Under the pieces are notes generated by a model. The model ran no database searches. It saw only the letters and a program-made list of their open reading frames with translations, and had not been told where the DNA came from. From positions 62,001-126,000 of the forward strand of contig CAVRGL010000008.1 of assembly GCA_963720735.1 (NCBI GenBank): 64,000 nucleotides of DNA, written 5' to 3'. Shown piece after piece: positions 1 through 8,679 of the stretch (its first letter is position 1; each line of letters opens with the position of its first letter). The stretch comes from JBBRHQ01 sp963720735. Lineage in GTDB: Bacteria > Actinomycetota > Thermoleophilia > Solirubrobacterales > 70-9. Made by a program: the position numbers and the translations under genes.

Positions 1-2
1 CG

Positions 3-749
3 CTTGCCGTCGAGTACCAGAAGAAGATCGCCGCGGCGATGGCCCAAATCGCCTTCCCGGTGCTGGCCCGCACCTCCGGGATGGAGGAGCTGCTCGCCCT
101 GCGCCAGCGCATGGTGCAGCTGCTCGCCGTCGTCCTGTACCCGGTGCTGGCGCTGCTGCTGCTGCTGGCGCCGGTCGCCGTGCCCTGGCTGTTCGGGTCC
201 GAGTGGGAGCCGGCGGTGGTCCCGACCCAGATCCTCGTTCTCGGTGGCGCCGCGACCCTCGCGATCGACGCCTGCGGCGCCGCCCTGATGGCGGTGGGGC
301 GCGCCCGCGCTCTGCTCGGGTATGGCGTTGCCCACTTCCTCGTCTACATGGCGGCGGTGCTGGCAGTTGCCCACCTCGGCCTGGCGGCGGTGGCGATAGC
401 CGGCTCCGTCGTCCATACGATCTTCCTCGGGGTCGCATACAAGGTCTTGCTGCGCGGCCTGGTGCCCAGGCCGCTGCTGGTCCTCTGGCACGATCTCGCT
501 CCCGCGATGATCGGCGTCGGGGGACTCCTTCTCCTGGCCGGCCCCGTCGATTGGGGCATGGCCAGCCTCCACGCCCCGGCTCTGATTCGCATGGCGGCCG
601 TCTGCGCCAGCGGTGGAGTCGCCTACCTATTGGCACTTCGCCTCATCTATCCGGGCTCGGCCCACGACCTTGCAACTGCGATCCGGCGCCTGCTTCCCGA
701 TCGGCTCAGCTTCGGCCGGGTGCGAGAGCCGGCCCTCGCCAAGCCTTAG
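3..749 (+). CDS. Polysaccharide flippase, C-terminal part (truncated by window edge)
   Basis: Only the last 248 residues are present; the reading frame is open from base 3 and the start lies outside the window. About five hydrophobic helices are visible, including LLAVVLYPVLALLLLL near residue 40 and ILVLGGAATLAIDACG near residue 80, followed by a short charged C-terminus. The motif AFPVLART between the first visible helices resembles the AFPVFSR-type segment of Wzx/MATE-like flippases, which move lipid-linked oligosaccharides across the inner membrane. The downstream epimerase and aminotransferase genes fit a surface-polysaccharide locus. Exact substrate unknown. An O-antigen or teichuronic-acid type transporter is the same family and cannot be separated here. 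Confidence 0.75.
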   Translation, partial: LAVEYQKKIAAAMAQIAFPVLARTSGMEELLALRQRMVQLLAVVLYPVLALLLLLAPVAVPWLFGSEWEPAVVPTQILVLGGAATLAIDACGAALMAVGRARALLGYGVAHFLVYMAAVLAVAHLGLAAVAIAGSVVHTIFLGVAYKVLLRGLVPRPLLVLWHDLAPAMIGVGGLLLLAGPVDWGMASLHAPALIRMAAVCASGGVAYLLALRLIYPGSAHDLATAIRRLLPDRLSFGRVREPALAKP

Positions 750-886
750 GGAGGGGACTTCAGGGGGATCTCGGGTCAGAGGGAGCTCGGAAACTTCCCG
801 CCCCCGGGCTCGTTGTTCAACCAGATGCCCGGGACTGACACTCAGACCATGCAAGCGGAGCGCACCGACAGATCAAGGCAAACGGC

Positions 887-1888
887 ATGATCAAGGGCGA
901 GCGGATGCTTGTCACCGGTGGCGCCGGCGTGGTCGGATCCACCCTGGTCGACCAGCTGGTCGAGCGTGGGGCCACGGAGATAGTGGTGCTCGACAACTTC
1001 GTCCGCGGCCGCCGCGAGAACCTCAGGTGGGCCGAGCAGAACGGCTTCGTCACCGTGGTCGAGGGCGACGTCTGCGACAGGCGGCTGGTCGCGGAGCTGA
1101 CCGAGGGCATCGACGTCGTCTTTCATCAGGCGGCGATCCGGATCACCCAGTGCGCCGACGAGCCGCGCCTGGCGCTCGAGGTCCTCGTCGACGGCACCTT
1201 CAACGTGGTCGAGGCTGCCGCCGCGGCCGGGGTGCGCAGGCTGGTGGCGGCCTCGTCGGCCTCCGTCTACGGGCTGGCGGTCGAGTTCCCCACACCCGAG
1301 CGGCATCACCCCTACGCCAACGACACGCTCTACGGCGCGGCGAAGGTCTTCAACGAGGGTCTGCTCCGCAGCTATCACGCGATGACCGGGCTCGACTACG
1401 TCGCCCTGCGCTACTTCAACGTCTACGGCCCGCGGATGGACGTGCACGGCGCCTACACCGAGGTGCTGGTGCGGTGGATGGAGCGGATCGCCGCCGGCAA
1501 GCCTCCGCTGATCTTCGGCGACGGAATGCAGACGATGGACTTCATCTGCGTTCCCGACATCGCCCGCGCCAACGTGCTCGCCGCCGAGGCGGATGTCACC
1601 GACAGCGTCTACAACATCGCCAGCGGTGTCGAGACCTCTCTGAACGACCTTGCCGGCACCCTGCTGCGGGTGATGGGATCCGACCTTGAGGTCGAGTACG
1701 GGCCCGATCGCGGTGTCAACGCGGTGCCGCGGCGCCTGGCGGACACCTCCGCCGCGAGCGCCGATCTCGGCTTCACCGCCGAGATCGGGCTCGAGGAGGG
1801 ACTCACCCGCCTGGTCGAATGGTGGCGCGAGCGAGAGCTCGCTTCCGCTCAGCCCGCCGCCCCGGTGCCGTCCGAGGCGGCGCTGTGA
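887..1888 (+). CDS. NAD-dependent sugar epimerase/dehydratase (extended SDR)
   Basis: Extended short-chain dehydrogenase of 333 residues, acting on a nucleotide sugar. The Rossmann motif GGAGVVG lies at residues 11-17, SSASVYG near 123-129, and the catalytic YxxxK is Y149-K153. RYFNVYGPR near residue 180 is the usual sugar-binding segment. The protein resembles UDP-glucose 4-epimerase-like enzymes, but substrate cannot be read from sequence. The start could also be ATG 905, giving a protein beginning MLVTGGAG. The stop overlaps the next start (TGATG), so it is translationally coupled to the DegT aminotransferase; the pair probably converts a keto-sugar to an amino sugar for the polysaccharide exported by the upstream flippase. 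Confidence 0.88.
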   Translation: MIKGERMLVTGGAGVVGSTLVDQLVERGATEIVVLDNFVRGRRENLRWAEQNGFVTVVEGDVCDRRLVAELTEGIDVVFHQAAIRITQCADEPRLALEVLVDGTFNVVEAAAAAGVRRLVAASSASVYGLAVEFPTPERHHPYANDTLYGAAKVFNEGLLRSYHAMTGLDYVALRYFNVYGPRMDVHGAYTEVLVRWMERIAAGKPPLIFGDGMQTMDFICVPDIARANVLAAEADVTDSVYNIASGVETSLNDLAGTLLRVMGSDLEVEYGPDRGVNAVPRRLADTSAASADLGFTAEIGLEEGLTRLVEWWRERELASAQPAAPVPSEAAL

Positions 1889-3027
1889 TGGAGGTCCCCT
1901 TCGCGAAGCCCTTCCTCGGCGGCGGTGAGGCCGAGGCCGTCTCGGAGGTGATCGCCTCCGGCTGGCTGACGCAGGGGCCCCGGGTCCAGCAGTTCGAGCA
2001 GGAGTTCGCAGAGCGGGTGGGTGCTCCCGAGGCGGTGGCGACGACGAGCTGCACCACCGCTCTCCACCTGGCCCTCTACGCCTCCGGCGTGGGTCCCGGA
2101 GATGAGGTGATCGTGCCGTCGCTCTCCTTCATCGCGACCGCCAATGCGGCCTGGTACTGCGGCGCCACTCCGGTCTTCGCCGATATCGATCCCGCCACCT
2201 ACAACCTCGACCCGGCCGACGTCGAGCGCAAGCTCTCCTCCCGCACCAAGGCCGTGATTCCCGTCCACCAGGTCGGCCTTCCGGCCGACATGGACCGCTT
2301 CCTCGAGCTCGCGGACCGCCACGGCTTGACCCTGGTCGAGGATGCGGCGTGCGCGATCGGCGCCACCTACAAGGGACGTCCGATCGGGTCGCTGGGGCCG
2401 CTCGCCTGCTTCTCCTTCCACCCCCGGAAGGTGATCACCTGCGGGGAGGGAGGGATGATCGCGGTGCACGATCCGGAGATCGCCGAGCGCCTGCGCCGCC
2501 TGCGGACCCATTCGATGGATCAGTCCGCCCTGGCGCGGCATTCGGCTCGGGACGTGGTCATCGAGCACTACCCCGAGCCCGGCTGGAACGCGCGGATGAC
2601 CGACCTGCAGGCCGCCGTCGGTCTCAGCCAGCTCGAGATCCTCGACACGGTGCTCGCCGAGCGGCGGCGCCTGGCCGAGCGCTACTCGGACTCGCTCGCG
2701 GAAGTGCCGTTCATCGAGCCGCCGTTCGAGCCCTCCTACGCCGTCAGGACCTGGCAGTCATATCCCGTCCGAATCGACCCGCAGGCCCCCTTCGACGCCC
2801 TCGAGCTGATGCGCCTGCTGCTCCAGGACGGCGTCTCCACTCGGCGGGGGATCATGGCGATCCATCTGGAGGAGGCCTACTCCGACGCGGGGGCGGAGCT
2901 CCCGCACACCGAAGCAGCGGCGAACGACGTCGTCCTGCTGCCCCTGTTCCCCGGCCTCGGCGACGAGGCTCAGAGCTACGTGATCGAGCGGCTCGCCCAC
3001 TACGCGGCCGCCCCCGTGCCTGCCTGA
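1888..3027 (+). CDS. DegT/DnrJ/EryC1 family PLP sugar aminotransferase
   Basis: A 379-residue fold-type I PLP enzyme of the DegT/DnrJ/EryC1/StrS family, which transfers an amino group to a keto nucleotide sugar. The Schiff-base lysine is K181 in FHPRKVITCGEGG; TTSCTTALHLAL (about 52-63) and EDAACAIGA (about 151-159) are cofactor-pocket motifs. The ATG at 1888 overlaps the epimerase stop and gives the usual family N-terminus MEVPFAKPFL; an upstream in-frame ATG at 1819 would run through the epimerase gene and is rejected. It ends 15 bases before a convergent second DegT gene. The two aminotransferases are clearly diverged and not recent duplicates. Confidence 0.92.
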   Translation: MEVPFAKPFLGGGEAEAVSEVIASGWLTQGPRVQQFEQEFAERVGAPEAVATTSCTTALHLALYASGVGPGDEVIVPSLSFIATANAAWYCGATPVFADIDPATYNLDPADVERKLSSRTKAVIPVHQVGLPADMDRFLELADRHGLTLVEDAACAIGATYKGRPIGSLGPLACFSFHPRKVITCGEGGMIAVHDPEIAERLRRLRTHSMDQSALARHSARDVVIEHYPEPGWNARMTDLQAAVGLSQLEILDTVLAERRRLAERYSDSLAEVPFIEPPFEPSYAVRTWQSYPVRIDPQAPFDALELMRLLLQDGVSTRRGIMAIHLEEAYSDAGAELPHTEAAANDVVLLPLFPGLGDEAQSYVIERLAHYAAAPVPA

Positions 3028-3042
3028 ACGCAGCTCGCTCGG

Positions 3043-4197
3043 CTAGGCGCTTGCGCCGGCGAAGCTCGAGACCGCGGCGGCGATCCGCTCCAGCTCCAGC
3101 TCGGTGATCGCCGGGAAGATCGGCAGCGAGCAGCTCTGCGCCGCCAACCTCTCGGCGACCGGGAGGCGCCCGGTTCTCGCGACCTGATCCGCGTATGCGG
3201 GCTGGAGGTGTATGGGCGTCGGGTAGTGGATCGCACTGGCCACGCCGCGGGACTCGAGGTGCGCGCGGAGGGCGTCCCGGTCGGGGCTGCGGACGACGAA
3301 CAGGTGGAAGACGTGGTCACCGTCCGCCGGCGGCGCGGCAGGGGGCTCCACAGGAGCGTCGGCAAGGGCATCACAGAGGCTTCGCGCCGCCTCGCGGCGG
3401 CTCTCATTCCACTCGTCGAGCCGGCCCAGCTTGACCCGCAGGATGGCGGCCTGGAGGGCATGGAGGCGGTGGGTGCCGGCGGCGATCTCGTGGTCGTGGC
3501 GTCTCGCCTCTCCGTGGGAGCGCAGCAATCGCACCCGATCCGCGAGCTCCCGGTCGCCCGTGGTGACGATCCCGCCGTCACCCCAGGCGCCGAGGTTCTT
3601 GGTCGGGTAGAAGCTGAAGCAGCCGGCGTCCCCGAGCGAGCCGACCGGGCGGCCTCGGTAGCGCGCGCCGTGCGCCTGGCAGGCATCCTCGACCACGCTG
3701 AGGCCGCGCTCACGGCACAGCCCCAGCAAGGGGTCCATGTCCACGGTGCGCCCGTATAGGTGGACCGGGATCACGCAGCGTGTGCGCGGCGTCAACGCCT
3801 GCTCGACGATCTCCGCGGTCAGCAGGGCAGAGCGCTCGTCGACGTCTACGAAGCGCGGCACCGCTCCGCAGGCGGTCACGGCCTCCGCCGTGGCGATGAA
3901 GCTGTTGCTCGGAACGAGAACCTCATCATCCGCGCCCAAACCGACGGCCCGCAGCGCCAGCTCGAGGGCCGAGGTGCCGGAGGAGACCCCGACCGCGTGG
4001 TCGGTCTCGCACCAGGAGGCGAACGCCTGCTCGAAGCCCTCGACCTCCTCTCCCAAGGTGAATGCACCTTCACGTGCGACCCGCTCGACCGCGTCGGTGA
4101 GCTCGGCGAACAGCTCCGGATCCGCCTGGTCGAGCCGGACGAACGGGATCTTCTCGGTGGCGTCGGCGGGCGCCGCAGCCACCGAGCTAGGCTTCAT
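3043..4197 (-). CDS. DegT/DnrJ/EryC1 family PLP sugar aminotransferase
   Basis: Second member of the family, 384 residues, with Schiff-base lysine K200 in FSFYPTKNLGAWGDGG and the pocket motif EDACQAHGARYRG. This lysine context is the one common in aminotransferases making 3- or 4-amino sugars (FdtB/DegT-like), though the sugar cannot be told. Its start lies 11 bases inside the 3' end of the upstream regulator gene, so it is the last gene of a minus-strand group methyltransferase - HEAT protein - regulator - aminotransferase. It converges on the other DegT gene. Confidence 0.92.
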   Translation of the reverse strand: MKPSSVAAAPADATEKIPFVRLDQADPELFAELTDAVERVAREGAFTLGEEVEGFEQAFASWCETDHAVGVSSGTSALELALRAVGLGADDEVLVPSNSFIATAEAVTACGAVPRFVDVDERSALLTAEIVEQALTPRTRCVIPVHLYGRTVDMDPLLGLCRERGLSVVEDACQAHGARYRGRPVGSLGDAGCFSFYPTKNLGAWGDGGIVTTGDRELADRVRLLRSHGEARRHDHEIAAGTHRLHALQAAILRVKLGRLDEWNESRREAARSLCDALADAPVEPPAAPPADGDHVFHLFVVRSPDRDALRAHLESRGVASAIHYPTPIHLQPAYADQVARTGRLPVAERLAAQSCSLPIFPAITELELERIAAAVSSFAGASA

Positions 4198-5008
4198 CGG
4201 CGAGTTGTGCTGGCCCGGAGACCGGTGCGGGGATGGGCGGCCGGCGCGAAGCCGTCAGAGCCCCGTCCCGCGGCTGGTTGAGCTCCATGAAGACCGCCGC
4301 TGCCTCCCGCCTCGATCGCACCCCGAGCTTCGAGAAGACCGATGAGAGGTGGCTCTTGATCGTGCTCTCCGAGAGGAACAGCTTGGCCGCGATCTGAGCA
4401 TTCGTGAGGCCGTCGACCACCAGCGCCAGCACCTGGCGCTCGCGATGTGAGAGCGCCGGCCGTTCGAGACTCGCCCGTACCCGGCCCGGCACGACCGACT
4501 GACCGCTGGCGACGGCGCGCACGGTGGCGACGAGAGTCAGCTCGAGCTCGGATTCGAACACGAAGGCGTCGGCGCCCGCCTCCAGTGCACGGCGAACTCC
4601 GGTGCCGGTGGCAGGCGGGGAGATGACGACGATCGGCGGGTTGCGAAGTTTCTGGCGCAGGCGGCGCAGCGCCGCCATCTCACGCGGGGCATCGACGTTG
4701 CAGATCAGCACGATGATGACGTTCTCGTCGAGGCCGTTGTCGGCTGCCTGACCTGCGTTGAGGTCGACCTGGCGGTGCGGGGCGAGGCCCTGCTCGGTCA
4801 GCGTGCTCGCGACCTTGCCGTTCGCATCCGCATCACCGGCGTTGAGAATCAGACAGCGGATCGCAGGGGCGTCCACGCGGTCGAATGGCCGTGTCATGAC
4901 CTCCATGCCCAAGCAACGCCCCGAGGCTGCCTGATCTTCCGCCGTCTCGCCTGCAAAGTAGGGCGAATACCAGCGGGTCTTGGTGAGATCGGGCGAGCGG
5001 ACGCTCAT
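4187..5008 (-). CDS. LuxR-type regulator with degenerate receiver-like domain
   Basis: A 273-residue protein. Residues 185-245 form a clear LuxR/FixJ helix-turn-helix (LSHRERQVLALVVDGLTN, then LFLSESTIKSHL). Residues about 48-170 look like a receiver fold, but the acidic pocket is absent (NAGD in place of the usual DD pair), the strand that should end in the phosphorylated Asp reads VIIVLICNVDAP, and the position of the conserved Lys is in FVFESE. It is therefore probably not phosphorylated and may be a ligand- or protein-controlled regulator. Start chosen at ATG 5008, 5 bases after the HEAT gene stop; a longer start at 5161 would run through that gene. It overlaps the aminotransferase downstream. 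Confidence 0.8.
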   Translation of the reverse strand: MSVRSPDLTKTRWYSPYFAGETAEDQAASGRCLGMEVMTRPFDRVDAPAIRCLILNAGDADANGKVASTLTEQGLAPHRQVDLNAGQAADNGLDENVIIVLICNVDAPREMAALRRLRQKLRNPPIVVISPPATGTGVRRALEAGADAFVFESELELTLVATVRAVASGQSVVPGRVRASLERPALSHRERQVLALVVDGLTNAQIAAKLFLSESTIKSHLSSVFSKLGVRSRREAAAVFMELNQPRDGALTASRRPPIPAPVSGPAQLADEA

Positions 5009-5012
5009 CGCC

Positions 5013-6053
5013 TCAATAGACGCCCGATTGGCCTGCGGTCCCAAGGCCCTCGAGCAGGACCGCCACCCGCTCGAGGGTGGTCGGCTGAGGACGCTCCGCG
5101 CGCGCGCGGCGATCGTCGGGACCGGCCTCCACCTCCCGGGGCGGGACGGAGTTCGCTTCAAGCGTGTTTGAGAACTCTGGTCGGAGCAGAGTGGATACCC
5201 CCACTACGACAGCGACCGTTCCCAGCACGTTGAGCGCAGATCCGGCCCCTGCCCGGACCGCGAACTCCGGGTCCTGACTCGCTCTCAGCAAGGGCTCGAC
5301 CGCCGAAGGGTCGCGTAGCTCGCCCAGCGCGGCGCAGCTTGCCGCCCTGGCACGCGGATCGGGGTGATCCAGCGTCTCGATCAACGGCTCCAGGGCGCGG
5401 ATGTCCTTGATCTGACCGAGCGCCAGAGCAGCCCGGCGCCCCGCGGCTTGGTCGGGAAGGCAGCCGATCAGGACCTCGACGCTGGCCGGGGCCATCCGCA
5501 TCAGCAACTGGGCGGCGCGATCGCCGACGTACTCGTTCTCATCCCTGAGCGCCTCGGCGAGCAGATCGACCAGCGCCCCGTTCTGATCACGTCCGCCGAC
5601 CACTTGATCGAAGGCGGCCATGTCTTCCTCGGCCAACGGCTCGTCGGGCAGCTGACGGACCAGTGCATTGGCTGCATTCAGCGGCGCATCGGGGCTTCCG
5701 AGCTCGCTCAGGGCGCGAAAGGCCAGCCACCGCGAGCTGTCCTGCCGAGGGAGCCATCGAAGCGATTCGGCGATCGAGGCGACGTCCTGCCGTTCGAACA
5801 GGACAACCACCGCGGCGGCTCTCACCCGGTCCTCCGGGTCGGTGAGCGACTCGACAACCGCCTCGTGCCCATATTCCGGCCCCAGATCGCGCAGCGCGTA
5901 GAGGGCCTCGATTCGTGTAGGCGTGCCCTGGTCGATCATCCGGCCGTTGGTGCCGGTCACCGGGTCGCTGTAGCGGCTCGCCGCGACCAGGCCGTCGACG
6001 TTGCCGGCACGGGCAAGTGCCCTGACCCTGGGCTTGCGGCTGAAGATTCCCAT
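5013..6053 (-). CDS. HEAT-repeat (PBS lyase type) protein
   Basis: A 346-residue soluble alpha-solenoid protein. Several HEAT units are visible, for example TRIEALYALRDLGPEYGHEA, AAGRRAALALGQIKDIRALE and RARAASCAALGELRDPSAVE, each a helix pair of about 30 residues. Such repeats are protein-binding scaffolds, not enzymes, though they occur in phycobilin lyases. The start MGIFSRKP is basic and short. The last about 60 residues are low complexity and without repeats. The gene sits 23 bases after the methyltransferase and 4 bases before the LuxR-type gene, so it may act as a partner or sensor for that regulator. Function unknown. Confidence 0.8.
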   Translation of the reverse strand: MGIFSRKPRVRALARAGNVDGLVAASRYSDPVTGTNGRMIDQGTPTRIEALYALRDLGPEYGHEAVVESLTDPEDRVRAAAVVVLFERQDVASIAESLRWLPRQDSSRWLAFRALSELGSPDAPLNAANALVRQLPDEPLAEEDMAAFDQVVGGRDQNGALVDLLAEALRDENEYVGDRAAQLLMRMAPASVEVLIGCLPDQAAGRRAALALGQIKDIRALEPLIETLDHPDPRARAASCAALGELRDPSAVEPLLRASQDPEFAVRAGAGSALNVLGTVAVVVGVSTLLRPEFSNTLEANSVPPREVEAGPDDRRARAERPQPTTLERVAVLLEGLGTAGQSGVY

Positions 6054-6076
6054 CCGATCAGCCCTAGGGGCCGGTC

Positions 6077-7045
6077 CTATACCGCACTGACGTAGGTTGG
6101 GATGGCACGACTCCCCGACCCGTCCGCCCTGCGGATCGCCACGACCCCGAAGCCGTCACGGCCCATCTCGGTGACCCGGGCATCGGCGAAGCCGAGGTCG
6201 CCGAGCCATCCGTGGAGTTCCTCCGGGGTGTGCTGCCAGCGGTACCTCGGGGTCCAGAAGTCGTGCGTGCCGATCAACATCTCCCGCCAGTTCAGCCCCT
6301 CGCGGCGCGCCAGCCGGCCGCTGGCGAACTTCTTTGCGGCGAAACCCACCGCGACCCCGTGCCGGACTTGGAGGGGAAGCCTCGCGACCCCCGACCTCAC
6401 GGTCGTCCTCACCCGTTGCTTCGGCTCCGGTAGCTGATGGTAGAGCCAGACGAACAGCCGGCCGCCGGGAGCGACGGACTCAGCGACCCGACCCAGCGTC
6501 GTCCGGGTATCGGGGGTGTGGTGGAGGACACCGGCGCAGAAGACGACGTCGAAGGCCCCCGGCTGGAACGGCGGCTGCATCAGGTTCGCCTGCAGGAAGG
6601 CGACCGGATAGTCCCGGAAGTAGCGGGCGGCGTAGCGCACGCTGGGGCTCAGATCGCAGGCATAGACATCGCAGCCGAAGTCGGCGATGGCAGCCGACAG
6701 CATCCCGTTGCCGCAGCCCGCGTCGAGAACGCTTAGGCCGCGCAGCTCCTCCGGGTCGAGGGCTACGTGGCGGAGAAAATCGCGGCGGCGCTCGTCGACG
6801 GTCTGCGACCACGTACGATCGATTCCGTGCCGGAAGTAGGACCACTCGCGTCCGAAGCTTGCGCTGATCGACGCCGCGGCGCCGTCGAGGCCGGACACCA
6901 ACACCGGGACTCCGTCGAGCACATCGAATCGGTGGCCGTTCGAGCAGACGAAGCCGGATTCGAATCCGGAGCCGCATTCAGGGCACCGGGTCTGATCAAG
7001 GATTGCGGCTGTCCGGCTCTCCGGGGTTGCCTGCACATCGGACAA
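6077..7045 (-). CDS. Class I SAM-dependent methyltransferase with N-terminal zinc ribbon
   Basis: A 322-residue protein. Residues 21-36 contain CPEC...C with a nearby H, a ribbon like the Trm112-type segment often seen at the head of polysaccharide-locus methyltransferases; DGVPVLV follows. The SAM-binding motif I is VLDAGCGNG (106-114), and motif IV/post-I FDVVFCAGVLHHTPD is typical of Methyltransf_11/25 enzymes that methylate small molecules or sugars. The start is TTG at 7045. It is divergent from the epimerase at 7084 with only 38 bases between, which hold the inverted repeat described separately. It heads the minus-strand group ending in the aminotransferase at 3043. Confidence 0.85.
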   Translation of the reverse strand: MSDVQATPESRTAAILDQTRCPECGSGFESGFVCSNGHRFDVLDGVPVLVSGLDGAAASISASFGREWSYFRHGIDRTWSQTVDERRRDFLRHVALDPEELRGLSVLDAGCGNGMLSAAIADFGCDVYACDLSPSVRYAARYFRDYPVAFLQANLMQPPFQPGAFDVVFCAGVLHHTPDTRTTLGRVAESVAPGGRLFVWLYHQLPEPKQRVRTTVRSGVARLPLQVRHGVAVGFAAKKFASGRLARREGLNWREMLIGTHDFWTPRYRWQHTPEELHGWLGDLGFADARVTEMGRDGFGVVAIRRADGSGSRAIPTYVSAV

Positions 7046-7058
7046 ACGTCCAGGTTTG
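7043..7058. promoter_or_regulatory. Short inverted repeat between divergent genes
   Basis: CAAAC-6-GTTTG sits across the divergent starts of the methyltransferase (TTG at 7045) and the epimerase (ATG at 7084). It could be an operator, but 5-base arms in a 38-base gap can occur by chance. Confidence 0.25.
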
Positions 7059-7083
7059 CGGTTTCTTCCGGCTCGAGGGCATT

Positions 7084-8103
7084 ATGGGCCTGACGGTCGC
7101 GGTGACCGGGCCGACCGGCGAGATCGGCAAGCCGCTGCTGGCGGCTCTCGAGCGCTGCGATGAGGTGGAACACGTCCTCGGCATGGCCCGCCGTCCCTTC
7201 GATCCGGCCGCGGAGGGTTGGGAGAAGGTCAGCTACCGCCAGGGAGACATCCTCGATCGCACCGCGCTCGACCAGCTGCTCGAAGGCGCCGAGGTGGCCG
7301 TCCACCTCGCCTTCGTGATCTTCGGCAGTCACGAGGAGACCCGCAGGGTCAACCTCGAGGGAACCCGCAACGTGTTCGAGGCGGTTCGGTCGGCTGAGAC
7401 ACCGCGGCTGATCTACACCTCCTCGGTCGCCGCCTACGGCTTCCACGGTGACAACCCGCAGCCGCTGACAGAGGATGTGGCGCCCCGGGGCAGCGAGGGC
7501 TTCTACTACTCGGCCCAGAAGGCGGAGCTGGAGGCGCTGTTGCGGCAGACGCTCGGCGGTGCCGGCACCGAGAGCTACGTCTTCAGGCCGTCGATCGTCG
7601 CCGGCCGGCGCGCGCCGATGCTGATAGAGCAGGCGCTGAAGCAGGTCCGGATCGGGGGGAGGTGGCCCCTCGCCGAGAGGGCGATGAGCTCCCTGCCCTC
7701 GCTGCCCGTCCTGCGCCCGGTGCTGCCCGACCCGGGGGTTCCCTTCCAGCTGTGTCACCACGACGATGTCGCCGCGGCGCTGCGGGCGGCGATCGTCGGC
7801 CGCGGGAACCCCGGCGCCTACAACCTTGCCGGGGACGGGGAGGTGACGCTCGCCGAGATCGCCCGGGCCCTCGGCTGGTACTCGATCCCGGTGCCGGGCC
7901 CCGCGGTCGCAGCCGCCGCCGGGCTCGCCGGGCGGCTCTCCTTCCTCTCGGCGCAGCTCGAGTGGGTCAACGCCCTGCGGGTGCCGGTGATCATGGATAC
8001 GGCCAAGGCGCGGCGAGAGCTCGGCTGGGAGCCGCTCGTCGACGCGCCGGAGACGCTGCTCGAGACCGTCGAGGGGGCGCGGGCGACCGGTCTCGTGAGC
8101 TGA
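7084..8103 (+). CDS. NAD-dependent epimerase/dehydratase family protein
   Basis: Extended SDR of 339 residues. TGPTGEIG (8-15) is the dinucleotide motif, YTSSVAAYG (111-119) the central strand, and YSAQK (142-146) the catalytic YxxxK. The C-terminal half, with YNLAGDGEVTLAEIARALG and a hydrophobic segment near residues 275-290, resembles the NAD(P)-binding SDR group seen in many actinobacteria as single genes. The substrate is unknown; lack of the FNVYGP motif argues against a classic GalE-like enzyme. Start at ATG 7084 gives the expected N-terminus MGLTVAVTGPTG; an in-frame ATG at 7003 lies inside the divergent gene and is rejected. Confidence 0.85.
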   Translation: MGLTVAVTGPTGEIGKPLLAALERCDEVEHVLGMARRPFDPAAEGWEKVSYRQGDILDRTALDQLLEGAEVAVHLAFVIFGSHEETRRVNLEGTRNVFEAVRSAETPRLIYTSSVAAYGFHGDNPQPLTEDVAPRGSEGFYYSAQKAELEALLRQTLGGAGTESYVFRPSIVAGRRAPMLIEQALKQVRIGGRWPLAERAMSSLPSLPVLRPVLPDPGVPFQLCHHDDVAAALRAAIVGRGNPGAYNLAGDGEVTLAEIARALGWYSIPVPGPAVAAAAGLAGRLSFLSAQLEWVNALRVPVIMDTAKARRELGWEPLVDAPETLLETVEGARATGLVS

Positions 8104-8152
8104 TCGAAATGCCCGAGCAGAAGTTCCACCCCGTCTGGACGTTTGTTCCGTA

Positions 8153-8671
8153 TTGGATTCGACCTATCAAACGCTGCGCTTCCAGGCACGTCGCGGCTTC
8201 CTCACCTTGCGGCGCGGTGCCAACTGGATGCTGATCGATTGGCCGAATCGGATCGAGAACCAGGGATGAGGTTGGGCTTGAGCCGTCCGGTGTGGACTGA
8301 CGGAGGTCGCTGCCGGGAATCTCGCGGGCTTCCGGGACCGGTTGAAGTGCCAAGACGTCAACCCGGTGACATCCGACGCCCTGGCGTACGAAGTGCCTGA
8401 CGACGTGACCGTGATCTTCCTCTACAACCCGTTCCGCGGTACCGCCTTCGCACAATTCCTTGAGGGAATGCTTGCCTCGGTTGATCGCGTGCCGCGCCCG
8501 CTTCGTTTGATCTACAGCACTCCGATGGAGCACGAACAACTGATGGCGTCGGGTCGATTCCGGATTGTGAGGCAAGTCCCGGGGATGCGGCCAACTCGTG
8601 CTTGGCGCGAGAAGCTCTCCATCAGGATGTACGAGCTCTTGAACTCGCGGTCCGCCACGTCGCCCGCCTGA
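8153..8671 (+). pseudogene. Decayed class I methyltransferase
   Basis: In one frame, the stretch from about 8282 to 8671 reads as the C-terminal part of a SAM-dependent methyltransferase: NLAGFRDRLKCQDV, then VPDDVTVIFLYNPFRG (motif IV-like strand), then RPLRLIYSTPMEHEQL. Just upstream in the same frame are in-frame stops at 8267 and 8279, and the SAM-binding motif I is missing; the preceding piece at 8153-8266 (RFQARRGFLTLRRGANWM) may be another fragment of the same gene. A TTG at 8342 could start a 109-residue remnant. The rest of the 576-base gap between genes shows nothing else. Best read as a gene broken by deletion and point changes. Confidence 0.6.
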
Positions 8672-8679
8672 ACCTCAGA

